The position numbers and the translations under genes are program-made. From Tomocerus qinae (lineage: Eukaryota; Arthropoda; Collembola; Entomobryomorpha; Tomoceridae), in contig CM034548.1 of assembly GCA_020055645.1 (NCBI GenBank), positions 26,586,201-26,650,200 on the forward strand: a DNA stretch of 64,000 nt. The letters are read 5' to 3'. The notes below the pieces were generated by a model. The model was given only the letters and a program-made list of their open reading frames with translations, ran no database searches and had not been told where the DNA came from. Below, in pieces: positions 51,201 through 64,000 of the stretch. Positions within the stretch are counted from its first letter, which is position 1. Each line of letters opens with the position of its first letter.

Positions 51201-54200
51201 CCATTTTTAACACTAAACGGTTTACATCCTTTCCAAAGTCTCCCTAAAATACTAAATTGGTGGACAAACTTTTATATCATTTTAGATCTGATTAATTTAA
51301 AATATACCATCAATACAGTAAATTATTTATTAGAGTTATTCATGTCTTCAAATTCATATTGGATACTGCATATAATATGTACTGTTATTCAAATCTGTCC
51401 TTCATTTTTGGGTTACCTGGCTAGTAATAATCATAACCATGATCCTAAACATCTTGTACTCATTAAATAAAATGAATGTTGTTCTTTATGCTAGAAATGT
51501 TATGATCATGAGGGAATAATAGAATGAAATGACTGCATTTTTCCACTGCAGAGAGCTGAACAAAACAAAATTGCAGTACATTGTGCTTACAAAAGACAAC
51601 GGAATCTTTGGATGCAAAGCTCCCCGCCAGGGGATCACAACACAACAAAGATTTACCCAGATAGCTAATAGCTGGATAGATATGCAATAAGGAACTTGGA
51701 GAATGGAAACGTTGTCATTGTATGCAGCAAATAGATAATGTACTATTAGCTAATCTAAGATTTTGTCTCTTGGCGTCTATCATCCCTTTAGTAATGCATA
51801 TAATATAGCTACCCAAACACATTGGTTATTTCTGATCTAGATTGTAATGCTGCAGGTAGGTTGAAGTCATTCTTAAGAAACCACTGACATAAATTGACAA
51901 CGTCGAAAATGATATTATCATTAAAATGAAACCATCTCGGCTGGCGTCTTGAATTAGACCGTTGCCGGAGGAATTATTTAGAGTGTATATATACAAGTTG
52001 AGTGAGGACAAAGGGACATGAACTAATATCTGATAGTTAGTTACATCACCCTGTATGTATAGGAAATGATAATGATATCTATAAGCATCAGATGATACAT
52101 CATAACCCCACATGTAACGGTGTGAAATGGAAACACAATAGACAAGAGTGTTATCGTTAGCATCTCGGAAATGGAAGATGTAGGGAGTTGAAAAGCACAG
52201 CGCTGTCAATTGAGATCGAGATGCATTATACTGGGTGGATGAAGCAACGTGGTAGATGTAGATTAGGAATCTCTTCCTCCTCACTCGAATCTTTGAGGAC
52301 TGGTGTGCAGAATTTAAAGGGCTGACCGACAAACCAACCGACCAACTGTGTGCTTATAATATTATTATACTCGTCTTAGTACATAGAGTTAACGACGTCA
52401 GCCAAAGTAACGGGATGCAACAAAACGACCAAGTTTGCCCAAAGCCACAGAAACAAGAGCTGATGAGCCGAAGATGGGAAATATTATAGTAGTTGGATGG
52501 AGAAGGACCAGAACGAATTCTGCTGCTGTCGTGTAGGTTATACTGCATTATCATCTGCACTTGAAAAAGACAGACGAGAGTTCATTTGTGCAACGTGCAC
52601 CTTACTTGACAATTCAATTGAACTTGCTGCTGCGAGTGCATCCAAAGGTGGCTGGCTAAAACTGGCAAGTCCTATTAGTCTTTGTCTAGGCTACATTACA
52701 TTACGACCTCAATAGAAATTCCTTTAAAAAATCTTAACAAGTACATAAAGCTAAAGTCTAGTTCTCATTAGTCTTACAACGAGGAGCACTCAGCTTAACA
52801 TAACGTGTGCGAAAATCTCACTTGCAAACATTCCACAACTGCAATCTCACAATTAGAGATATACACACATTAGTTAGGTATTTCAAGGTACGTACTGCTC
52901 CAACTATTCATAGTCGCTTTCTTGCAATTAGACAATGCTACCAAGGTACTTACATGACAGAAGCAAATAATATTACATTATATTCACATTCTTCTCCGAC
53001 TTACACTAAACTAGACTCAAGCCAGATATATTAAATACAAACCTGGTTATATTTACTATAAGTAGGAGAAGAAGGTAAGTAGCTGACGAGCCACCACTTA
53101 CTATTGGCAGTTGTACTTATCGTTAGCAGCAATATTATTTGTACAGCAATAAATTTGCACAGTAAATACTACTTAGGATTGCATAGGTAGTTAGTTATCT
53201 TTATCCATCGGCACGACTATAAACTCTGCAAAGGATAGTCTCTCAACTCAATCTTAAGTATTTGCAGATAGCGACAAAGCTGAGGAAAAGTCTGTTTAAT
53301 TACCTAAATGCATTCGCCTTCAAGCCTCTCTCTCTCTCCTCTATTCCACATCCACACTCGTTCGTAATTTGCAAAGGTACTGTTAGATTCGATACGAGTC
53401 AAATGAAGGACAACACAATGTTTAACATTGCCAAGTAAATACACATTAATTTGTTAATGAGTACGTAATACTGACTTTATCATCATCTCCCTTCAGATCA
53501 GATATATATATACACTGACTTGTATGTATATGAAGGAATTCCTTCCATCATCGGCTCCTATTCAACAACGGACTGAAAACAAATAGAACTTGGGTACAGG
53601 GCGGCTACACTTAGAGAAAAATCATGATTACAATGCATGAGGCAGCTTTCGAATGCAAATAATGAATTCCATCCAACCTATTGATTTCCTATAAATAATC
53701 TGGCTTTTACCATATATGAACCAATTCAAGCCCTTAAACGCATAATAATACATCAGACCAATATCCACATGCGTGGCGCTATTATAATCATATCAAATAT
53801 GTAACATCCCTACTCTTCTACTAACAACAGTTCTTTGTTTCACATATCCGTCTGCTGCTGAGAGCACTTTTATACTATTTGCTGAATGTAGACGACTGCT
53901 TATTACTAAACTATGTTTTTGTTTTCGCTTGGCTTTCTACCAACACTATGTAGATTACATCGAGACACAGAGTACTCAATGCATTATAATGAATATCCTG
54001 CAAATCATTTGCATCAAAAATAAAGTTGAAGGTAACGTTAGTAGAGGAATGACTGATCATCTGCCGCTAAGTTGAGAGACGTGTAATGTAGACGGGAGGC
54101 GGTAAGCGAGTGATTGACTGAATCAAAACTCACAGTCATTATCATCTGCACAGAGTGCTAATTGCGATCAATGATAATAACTCATAATGGGGCTATGAGT

Positions 54201-57200
54201 GATCACGATCCAGATCAAGATAAGCGCAACAACACACACTCACTATTTCTGCTATGCAAACATATTATGCACATTCCAGCTAAATTAGCTCTGATAAAAT
54301 ACTCTTGCATAACCTTGCTCTGGAATTACATTAAAACCTATACGACTCTTTACTATTTTACTATTAACTAACACATACACTTGCTAAACTCTGCTTAACA
54401 TTTCTGAATTTATAAAAACGCCTTTTGGAATTGTCCCAAAATGGTTTTTGCAAGGTTTTGCTATATAATTTGCAAAACAATCACTTTCCTATTTCACAGA
54501 GCAGGCCATACATTATAAAAAAGATGATAAGAATTTGGGGTAAAAATCAATAAATGATGTGTTTAAATTTAAATAGACGCTAAGAAAAGACATAATTTTA
54601 TTTTCGATGTTTGCATATTTAAATGATAAATTCATTTATTAATATGAAAGTAGTAGGTAGTTGATGAGAAGTATTTATTGGTGGTATGTAAAAATGGAGG
54701 CGTTTGCGATGTAATGGCTTGAGAGAGCACGCGATGCTGACCAAAGCGATGAAAGGCTGGATATCTGAACAAGAGGCTCCTCATCATCAACATCAAGTTA
54801 ATCATCATCCATGTCCTCATCATCAGCGCCCAAATGATTCGTCTAATCCTAATCTATAGTCTAATCCTCTGTACCTGCTTGGCAACCACTGCACTCTAGA
54901 ACAATGTAATCCTTTCATTTAACTTTTCCGGTTTCTCCTCGCACAAAACGAGTCAAGTTCACAATTGTTCTTCATATCAGATTTTATTTGAGTCTGAATC
55001 TAACAGCAGAGATATGCCATGCCCTTCTATATTAAACTTCTTTAACAAGAACGACTCGACTGAAGCCTTGATAGCGGTAATATATTCCTTTTGTAACATT
55101 CCCTCTTGCACTGCACGTAGTAGAAGCACATTAATGCAGAAGATTACGAGGAGCTTAGGCATCAAATCTCTCTAACAATATATTTAAGGATCTGATGTAG
55201 CGTGAGACCACCAGTTCCTTAAATCCAAGAGCTTTGGAGTATGAAATTTTGATTTATTAATATCAATAAAGAGACGCAAGAAACCAGGCTTTACCATCCG
55301 CAAAAACCAGACAAAAATACCCACAGGATACCCACACAGCTTCTAAAAATCCATACTCCCAGAGGTTCAAACCCTTTTTGTGAAATACTTTGCTGTACTC
55401 TATATAAAATTGTAATAAGACAACTTCAGATAACAAAAACATAAAAATATATGAGCTATAATTAAATACGAAATATAATTATTCTAGGAAATTTCAAAAA
55501 TTATCAGCAATAAATTCCCACTGAATTTCTTGCACAACTAATTTCGCAAACGAAGAGAAAGAAGTTTATCTTTTATAGCTATGTTTAAAAGTATCCTTTT
55601 GTATGTCATGGTATGGGAAGCCCATGTTATTTACTTTAGGTACCTACCTACACAGAGTTAACTAACAAATTAAATTGGTCTCCCCCTACAATGCAATAGA
55701 ATACGTAATAAGTCTTCATTCACTTAAATGCTCGCAAAGCGGCTAAATAAAAGACTTGCGCCTTTGGCCATATCATACTCTGGCCATAACTTACATCGGT
55801 GTGGATTCACGCTACTTAATCTACGTTTTATCATTTCATTTCATCGCTTATTATCAAAATCATCGTAGATAATACACACTTTAAAGAAGAGTGTATGTCT
55901 ATCACAGTTAGAACCTTCAGGTGCCTCCAATCCATACTTGTTTCGCGAAACATGAGATGACACATAATATGATTTTCAACAGAGCTCATTACAAGTCGTT
56001 TTAGTGGGATTCCTCTTCTGCCCACTGAGGAAAGGACATTTAAAAATCATTCAGTACAATGGCATAAAGAATGCAATAGATGATCACCTAAATAGTTATA
56101 CACATCAGTAGATTATATGATTAGATTCTTGCCACTCACATATTTATAGCAATCTAATGGGATTTAATGCACGAAGGAAATAACTTGGCTAAGTAACTGG
56201 ATGTAGTACAATACGTACTTATTTGTATTATTATAGATATGGCAGTGATATGTATTTTGATGAAATCAAGTAGGAATTGTATAGAAACTCATCTTAGTCA
56301 GCTTATGAATTTGAAAAGAGCGGTGAGACGGAGGAAAAGAGTAAATCAAGTGAAACGCGGTTCAGAGGTCGACAAAAGACTCATTTGTACAAGTCTAACC
56401 CCCGCAGACTGGTCCAATAAGCTCCTAAATCACTCATCAGTTCCCAATATCACATAAGTCATCAGCCTTAATCTAATTTACGCTCCCTATTTCACACTTC
56501 ACATTCACACTCATAATCACAAACTGAGACGACGACTCGTCGGTATCCATCTAATCTAACTCCAACCATGTACTTAGATTTGTTATAAACTAATATTCTT
56601 ATTCTCATTCACACTCAAATTCACACTCACTCCCATCCATTGCATTCCTCCACTTGGCACTAAATTACATCTACCATTGTGGAATATCTAAAACACCTAT
56701 ATCATTATATCTCATCACATCCTTCTAACTTCATCCTACCAATCCAATCAACATCCAATCACTTTATATTCGCACATTACATTCATCATCCTTATATGCA
56801 GATTTACTATAATAGAATCCTCTATTCAAACTTCCTAACTTCCATCTTTTACCTAATTAAATATTGAATAAACTAATGAGCTGGATGCTTTTCACTATTT
56901 CTTGGATTCAAATTGCAGTGAAATATAATCTATTTGTTAACAGGAGGAATTTGTCCACTTTTTTAAATGTAATTCTATACAAGCATTGTGTTAGGTAAAA
57001 AAGACACAAGCACGCTATTGAACAATATCTAAAATTACAATGAAAGTTGATGACTTCTTAGAATGCTGAATTTAGACGGGGACATTTGCTTCAGAATGAC
57101 GTCTACACATTCTACACTCGAATTTGAAACAATGCAACGAAAAAAGTTTTTGAAGACGTCTGCACCTGTATGTATCATGCACTTTGAAATGATAGTCGCT

Positions 57201-58734
57201 GATATTGAAATAAATGCAAGCGAAGAACAATTTCTGAACTGTATTTAAACGGGTCGCTAGTGCTTTGTATGTAGCGTGGCATAAAATATGTAGCGACAAG
57301 ATCGGAAAAGATGGAAATGAACATTTGTAGAAACATTTCCTACATGCTTGTACTTCGAATTCAAATCTTTATTTCAACCTACATAGATATTTATACGCTT
57401 ATTGTATATAAGTATGCATGTCTGTGTCTGCAGATTCTATTTCTGTTTACCATGTGAGTGCATAGAGGTAAAGGGTGACACTCGGTGTCTAAGGCGTGAA
57501 ATTGTGAATTTTTCCACACATGGGCCTATCACGTAAGATCAAGAACGATATCCTAAAACACTGCACTTCTGCAGTTTGAACATATGGGCTGCACACAGGA
57601 GAAGGATAGGAGATACACACAATTTCAATAAGGTCTGCTGCCAACAATTCATTTTTTACTTCTTTCTCTGTCTCCATCACTCAACTCTTGTCTAAATCCT
57701 ATCTTTTATCTCTTCCAAATATTCTTTTTCTATATGCCACTGAGGGACAGTCTAAAGTTCTCCACAACAAGCCTACGCATATTATATAGATATAGACTGG
57801 AATTCGACCTGGTGTTTTACGGCTACCAAAGTGGAAAAGCATTCAATGAATTTATAGGGAAAAGGTCGGTAGAATTTCTTAGGGCTTATGCACGTTAGAG
57901 ACTCTATCATTGAGTCATGTCATGCCATACATACGTCGTATCATTAAATCAAAGGCTGAATATATGTATTATTGAAACAGTCAAGCTGTCCGTGGCCATA
58001 GTCAAATCAGCTTAGCAAAACCGACAGACTTCCCGAAAATTCAATCCCAAACAACTGAATCCCGTATTTATATTCAATTGTATCGATTATCCTATCGGAT
58101 TCTTTATCCCACCAGCCAAATCTAATAGAAAACTCCATTTTACACCTGGCTGGATTCATATTATCATCCTTATAAATGCACTATATACCTAGTGATACTG
58201 CCAATAATGTCATTTAACCCTAAACCAAAGGGGGGAATCACAAAGTTGTCATTTCCTCGTATTGAGTCATGGATTCAAACTACTAGATTGTCATCACAGT
58301 ATACAATTTTATGCAGAGAGCGAAAAAAATTGTTATGAATAATTAAATTTGTAGAGCGTAAGGTGTAAGCTGCAATTATAGGAAGGGATCTCAAGAATTC
58401 CAGTTAGTGCATATTCATAAACATCAGAAGTCTATTCAATGAAAGAACTTTATAATGATATTCTACTTATCTGCAGCTACAGATGTATCTCCTCCAAGAC
58501 ATTTTGTTCATCTTTCTGAGAAATGATTTCATGTCACTATAGAGTGAAGTTAAGCAAGAAATGAACAGTAAGTAACCTTCCTCAGTATTTTATAGCTTGG
58601 GCCTAACCTAGGAAAGTCAGGCCGAACCACCTGTAATAAAAATTTTCTTGTTTCCCTTGCACATATTTATTACTTACAATTAGAACGTACTCGCCTGGTT
58701 AGCTACGTGCTGATGCGTCAGAGTGCCTAGGTAC
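45242..58734. other. Long non-coding stretch upstream of the ephrin exon
   Basis: Mostly AT-rich, gene-free DNA. Between about 51830 and 52720 open frames are unusually long on both strands: minus 51826-52332 (168 codons), a plus-strand frame of about 75 codons ending near 52489, and plus 52497-52715. None matches a known family. I saw no other RNA gene, repeat array or mobile element. Confidence 0.45.
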
Positions 58735-58740
58735 TTTATT
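58735..58740 (-). terminator. Poly(A) hexamer just after ORF 58743-59030
   Basis: AATAAA on the minus strand starts 3 nt after the stop codon at 58743. This is as tight as the hexamer overlapping the CACTA transposase stop, and is suggestive of a compact, transposon-derived or terminal exon. Confidence 0.3.
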
Positions 58741-58742
58741 TT

Positions 58743-59030
58743 CTACAGTGGATCATACGGACCGACACATTCGCATACACTGGTTTGAGTAATAAAAATT
58801 TGCTCTGCTAATGTTATTGAGGCGGTAATTGAGTGTCGCTCTTCTTGAATTATTTCCAATAAATCATTGCTCTCCATAAAAGTACACAACTCTTCAAAAG
58901 TTTTAACGACTCTTTCAGATAACGTTTCCCCATGAAATTCATAATAATCATAGAATAATGCAGGGTCCGGCTGGCCCTTGATTAAAGATAAATAGTCGAT
59001 AGTTACGCGACCAAATAACTTGAACGATAC
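58743..59030 (-). CDS. Unrecognised protein-coding fragment (95 codons)
   Basis: The frame is open for 95 codons to a TAG, with a balanced, protein-like composition unlike the surrounding chance ORFs. Segments include KLFGRVTIDYLSLIKGQPDP, ALFYDYYEFHGETLSERVV, an amphipathic helix-like KTFEELCTFMESNDLLEII, and a C-terminus with CECVGPYDPL. It has no start Met near its 5' edge. Just upstream (59077-59035) another frame reads VFQSEKEKIVSFKK, after an acceptor-like CTGTCCCACAG and before GTGAGT, but the phases do not join. So it is either the last exon of a spliced minus-strand gene or a frameshifted fragment of a gene or mobile element. I do not recognise the family. Confidence 0.45.
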   Translation of the reverse strand, partial: VSFKLFGRVTIDYLSLIKGQPDPALFYDYYEFHGETLSERVVKTFEELCTFMESNDLLEIIQEERHSITASITLAEQIFITQTSVCECVGPYDPL

Positions 59031-59077
59031 TCACATTTTTTGAAGGAAACTATTTTTTCCTTTTCAGATTGAAAAAC

Positions 59078-62000
59078 CTGTGGGACAGCAAGATTCATAA
59101 ATATAAGCTTTCAACCGACGGATGTAGTTCTTAGGAATTCTTTTGGTAGGAAAGAAGTCTGCAAAGTTGAGTGCAGTGGATATCGAACTCTCCTCGCACG
59201 GAAACCATCATCAACATCAATGCGACTTCTTCTTGCTATCAAAGAGCCCTACTCAGAGAGAAGATCAATCACTGTTTCTTAAGGAGCTGTCACCAACATC
59301 CAGATATTCCCTTTCCTTTCTTCCCTTGATGAATGAGAAATTTGCAATGAATCCACAGCTGCAGTCTAATGTTCCCCACTATGTCTCTTTACAAAAATAT
59401 AGATGCTTATACTTATAATAAAGATATATTTGGCTACTACTACTATAATAGAAATCTCAACAATCTAATAATATTATATTTATAACTTTGCTAGTACAAC
59501 ATTATAAAGGATACATTTGCATACACAACAAATCTTGATCCGTACAAAGGTAAACCAACTCCTTCTTTGAATCTCAGGAGTTATGCTCGCTGCAAAAACC
59601 TTTTCTATCAATTCAATGTCTAGCCTCTATGTATTATCTGTCTACCCATATGGACATTTTATTGTTCATTCCCATGCTATACGTATACATTTGTACCAAA
59701 AGTAGGTAGACACAAATGCCAAAAACAACTTTAAATATAAAATAGTGTATCGCTTAGGTAGTTTTTTATCTAAATCTCCAAGTACTCAACAACAATAAGG
59801 CAACTCAATAACTTTACTTATTTTACGCCCTTCCAAAAGTTTGCTCAATCTAAATTGATCAAGTTTATATGTACAATGCACCGTCAACCATAAAAGTGAG
59901 AGCATAATATTCCAATAAAAGATTCTCAATTTCTTCTGACAATATAGAATGTCTAAAGAGCCAAAGCTATAGCTATTACATCTCTAAAACAAAGGTATAC
60001 TTACGAATGAACTAAATAATACTACATAGAAAAAGTTTCAACAATTTGACAAAGTACATCATCAAGAAACATAATATCTCGACTTGTTTTTATCACAAAA
60101 ATGTTTACTGGAAACTTATTTTCTTGGTAGGAACAATTTTCGAAGCATATTATTCCATTACAAAGGACAATTAGTGCATCAAGTAATCAAAATTATTCAA
60201 ACTGCGGAACACGTGTAAATACTGTGAATTGTACAAGTTCTTTTCATGATCATTAGTAACAGCACGTTCTCCAGATATACTACTCTGCAGTTTCAAACAA
60301 AGTTAAGAATTCTTAAAATTCTGGAGAAACTGTTGATGCAGAACCATATGGCAAAATGTTAAAAGTAATTGATTTCCCATGCTATTCCACGCATGTAGAA
60401 AACAAAACAAAGAAAAGGCCTCTCCCCTTTCTTAGGAGATGTCTTATAAGAAAAGTAAAATATTTGTAGGTGCTATAGTTGTTTTTAAACTATTTCATCG
60501 TGGTGGATAAAATAGTGCAAGTGTAGAGCGCAGTGTGGAAGAGAATCCAAGATTGCATTTATTCTATCGTTCACACGACCAAAGAAGATTGGGCCACTGG
60601 GACTACCTTCACCGTTTCCTAGCCCATCTTCGAATAAAGTCTTTCGGTTTTCTCTTCCCTTTTTGTGTTTCGTGGCTAAAAAATGTTGCCCCCGGCTCCT
60701 AAACAAAATACAAGGCTCTGAGCATTCTCATAGGTACACAATGCACATACCTAGGAAGGGAAGGAAGGCATGGCCTTTAAAATGTACCAGAAGAATGATC
60801 CCGACTTTACTTTATGGGGTATAGGTATATAACTCTTTATATAAAGTCCGGATGAAAACGATCGGCTTCTTTTACTATAATGGTATTCGTTCTCAAGATT
60901 TCATCCAGAGATATCGATTGGAATGTAAGTTATGCTTTTCTTGACTTAGGTGCATCTCTGTAATTTCCCGTGTCTATTACACATGAGTGTGTGAATAAAA
61001 ATAAAAGTAAGAGATGAGAGCAGAGGTCAAATCTAAATGTGTATCCTTCACATTGCATCAAACCCAGTGAGCTTATAGGATATTTTTATTTTTGTGCATA
61101 GATTACAAATAATATCTGTAGTAAATTACTGCATGAGGATATAGTTAACTGTAAGGAGACGAACGACGTACGTGTTATGTAATTGTTGAAGAGGAGAGAG
61201 AGGGCAAGGAACGAAGAAAAACAATAAGAACTCTGCGTTTAAAGGGATTGTGAGGTATTGTGAAGAAAGGTGACTTTGACGAGAGATGAGATGAGCCCGG
61301 AGGAGATGCAGAGACTATTAGGGGATGATGAGAGTACGCAAGAGAGACTGGGCTAGGCCAGGCAGGGCGTGAGAAAGGTTCCTTCAGCCAATCCATAATT
61401 TCTAATACACAAGATGATAAGACTCTACCATATATTCAAATCTTCTTAACCTACATACATACTTTTACAACACTTCATAAAGATCCAACATTACCAAATA
61501 ATGTAGGCAAATCCAATCATTTGTGCTCGATCCTTACACATTCTGAAACTATTCTTACTATTATGTAACCAAAATGGAGTCCAAAATAGACCTTGTTCAA
61601 TAGTTCACTTAATTTAATGTAATTCACATTCTTTGGCAACACCATCACTATCTATATACAGCCTCCTTAATGGCACTTGGAGATTTTACAATTATGTAAA
61701 TGTACAGCTTGATATTCCATTAGTTTAATTTACATTCGCGAAACTCTAATTAAATCTGTATACATTAAATGTCTTTAATCACTACATTCAGTCACTCGCA
61801 ATCTATATAATACTAGTATATACTTATTGAACATTACCTTAAATTATTAATAGCCAAGTCTGGGGTTAATATTTAGTTTGCCTACGAATTTTGTTCAGAG
61901 AGAGAGAGAGAGAGGCGTGGTCTCCATGCATATTGCATACAGAATACATAAGAGAAAAAGTTATCTATTGGCACTAGATTCTGTTGAAAGTCAATAACTC

Positions 62001-64000
62001 AACTACCTATCTATCTCCTCTGACAATGTAATGATATTCCTAATGCTAAAGTATTAGGAAATTAATATGTGCATAGTTTAAGTCTGAACGGAGTCTTACA
62101 TCACCTCACACAACTACAACGAGAGCCAGAAGTCAGAGAATGAAGACGAGCGGTGAGAACAAAAAACGGGGTGCGGCTCTAAAAGTCGAAAAACTGTCTC
62201 ACAATGATGATATGATGATACACACATGAACATATCACAACATCACATCATCTGACATCAGATCATGTCCGTGCATAAAGATAAGCCCCACTCTCAGCCA
62301 AACACTATGGTATTATTATTATCCCTAAATCTGTCCAGATCGGATCATCATTTAAACACTATTATTACAGGAGAGAGTATAGCAATCCGTCACAACCAAA
62401 CTCTCTAATCCATTCATTCCTTCCTATATTCGAATTCTCTTGGCATAATTCTGTGCATATCCAGAAGAGATACTAAATTCCCAGTTTTCTTCCCACTGCA
62501 CTTCCATTCATGTTCCCACTCTGTAGATAGATACGTACCCCCCAACAACCCAAGGAGACTCTTTTCACAATTTATTCATGTTAAATTCCTATCGCTCGAG
62601 CCTTAGCCTCAGTTGGCCCCGAGGAGATCATCATCGCATTGAATTAATCTAGTAGTTCTATATAGTAGGAAACTTTAACAATTGCGCCTTTCTCCTACTT
62701 TACTCCTTCTTCACTGAATGATTTTCGCATTTACCTTAAAATGAGTGAAATCTCGTAGGGCAGGAGCCGTAAAATGACAAAGTGCGTACGTAGAACATTG
62801 AGCCCAGTGGAGTAAGGGTCGCTTAAATGTACGTGTGTATGACTATTTACAATTGCTAAGAGATTAAACACGAGAAGCTGCTCTTCTGTCTCAGTAGAAC
62901 TCTCTTTCATTTTCTCAGAGAGCAAAAGAAACATAATAGAAGCCTCCCAATATTTTAATATTTACATTTTTATGTCGCTTCACAAATCCCAAATGTACAT
63001 TTAAATTCAAATCTGGCCAATAACTCAAGTCCACCCTGACCGCCTATACTTCCCTGTATAATATTATATATATACTTACCTACATACACCATTCTACTTA
63101 CATCCCTCCATTATTCCCTACTATGAACGAGCTAGTCATTTTATTTCATTAGTAAGTTCCCTCCGCATCTTGTCTTCCTTAACTAAAACTCAACTGCAAG
63201 TCGTCTTCATAAACTCTATTGTTTTGTTATTCCAGCAGACTGGGACTCGACATGAATTTACTCTACGACTTCATTCCACTCAAATCTTTCTTGACTCTGA
63301 CTCCACTCAACTGAACGGAGGAGTGAGCCTCCTCGTCGGAACGAGAGACTCCTTTGGGTTCCAGCCTCCGTCTCCATTTCTATTCATACTTTATATATGC
63401 ACATAATTACCTTAATTTAATCCTGTTCTGTTTGTGTGTCACAATTCCCGCATTGTTTGCCAACTGACTTTTATGTACCGTACACAATGGCAACTACCAA
63501 TTTCTATCTTCCTAGCGCTCTCACCCTAAGGACTAGAAGACAATTTACACAAATTGCCAAAAACATTTCTGAAATCTACAAAACTGACAAGCTTACTTTA
63601 TGAAATTATAGCCTATTATGACTACTTTTACTCTCCATTCCCCAACACTTGCACAACTCTAAAATCAACTCAGTGGTTTTTACGCAGGTCGATGCAGAAT
63701 GCAAGACTCCAGTGAAAATAGTCACACTATTATATTGATTAGCTACCATTAAATACTTGGCAACTCAACTATTAGTAGCGATTAGTACAATTCACTAGGG
63801 GCATGGCCATTGTCTTTTCTCCCTTCCATCACTGCTTATCCGAAGGAATATCTTAATACGGTACATCTGTATATACCAAAGCATCTCAAGACATTATGTA
63901 CATTAAACTACAACGATAAATATGCTAATAGTGCATTGACTATATACAGATACAATATATCACACCGACTTGTCATGTCTAGTCAAACAAGTAACCAAGA
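59078..64000. other. Non-coding stretch to window end
   Basis: No gene recognised. A minus-strand frame at 60485-60706 follows an acceptor-like TTGTATTTTGTTTAG and stays open about 70 codons, but resembles nothing known. A simple (AG)9 run is at 61897-61914. A perfect palindrome TTAAGAATTCTTAA lies near 60304. Confidence 0.4.
61897..61914. repeat. (AG)9 microsatellite
   Basis: Uninterrupted AG dinucleotide run; shorter AG/CT runs occur near 28365 and 49010. Confidence 0.85.

Noticed and set aside
51051-51470. 139-codon plus-strand ORF
   Set aside because: The translation is rich in His, Leu, Ser and Ile from AT-rich low-complexity DNA, with no family resemblance and no splice context.
55350-55390. 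B-box-like GAGGTTCAAACCCTT
   Set aside because: No A box at a suitable distance upstream.
60485-60706. Minus-strand ORF after a good acceptor-like sequence
   Set aside because: It is open about 70 codons to a stop, but the opposite strand is equally open and no motif is recognisable. It is kept only as a note in the surrounding stretch.

Overview
This window is AT-rich, intron-rich eukaryotic DNA from an animal, most likely an arthropod. The best host-gene evidence is one exon on the minus strand (44872-45007). It encodes the conserved start of an ephrin receptor-binding domain, and motifs such as FRIDNTDHIIDVN, DQVNIICPVY and EKYIIYNV are the arthropod form of that family. GT-AG introns with short pyrimidine tracts occur throughout. 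I see no bacterial-style operons, rRNA genes or CRISPR arrays. I cannot name the species.

Layout. (1) At 31-1556 lies a foldback-type element: about 310-bp inverted ends around a 12-copy, 65-68 bp minisatellite, bracketed by an 8-bp direct repeat. (2) At 2057-2120 is a candidate first exon, on the plus strand, with a signal-peptide-like sequence and a strong splice donor. (3) At 7655-7875 is a small dispersed-repeat-like block with two copies of a GC palindrome and a G/C hairpin. (4) At 10049-15254 is an apparently complete cut-and-paste DNA transposon of the CACTA/EnSpm (tnp2) type with 17-bp inverted termini. Two genes run divergently from a 181-bp spacer: a transposase (minus strand, 4 predicted exons, about 809 aa) and a BEN-domain protein (plus strand, 6 predicted exons, 318 aa). 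Both can be read through without a stop or frameshift. A tRNA-derived, SINE-like fragment sits in its right arm. (5) At 27968-28150 is a 183-bp MITE flanked by TA. (6) At 44872-45241 are the ephrin exon and a phase-compatible candidate signal-peptide exon. (7) At 58743-59030 is an unrecognised protein-coding-looking ORF on the minus strand. The remaining long stretches look like introns or intergenic DNA, with only short chance ORFs.

How it fits together. Much of the window could be introns of the ephrin gene, but its other exons were not found, so this is inference. The most interesting unit is the transposon. Its transposase would cut and join DNA, and its BEN protein has a coiled-coil segment and a predicted DNA- or protein-binding BEN domain. 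It could serve as a second element-encoded factor for end binding, silencing or regulation, by analogy with the TNPA/TNPD pair of plant CACTA elements. That function is inference; the gene structure and intact frames are read directly from the sequence.
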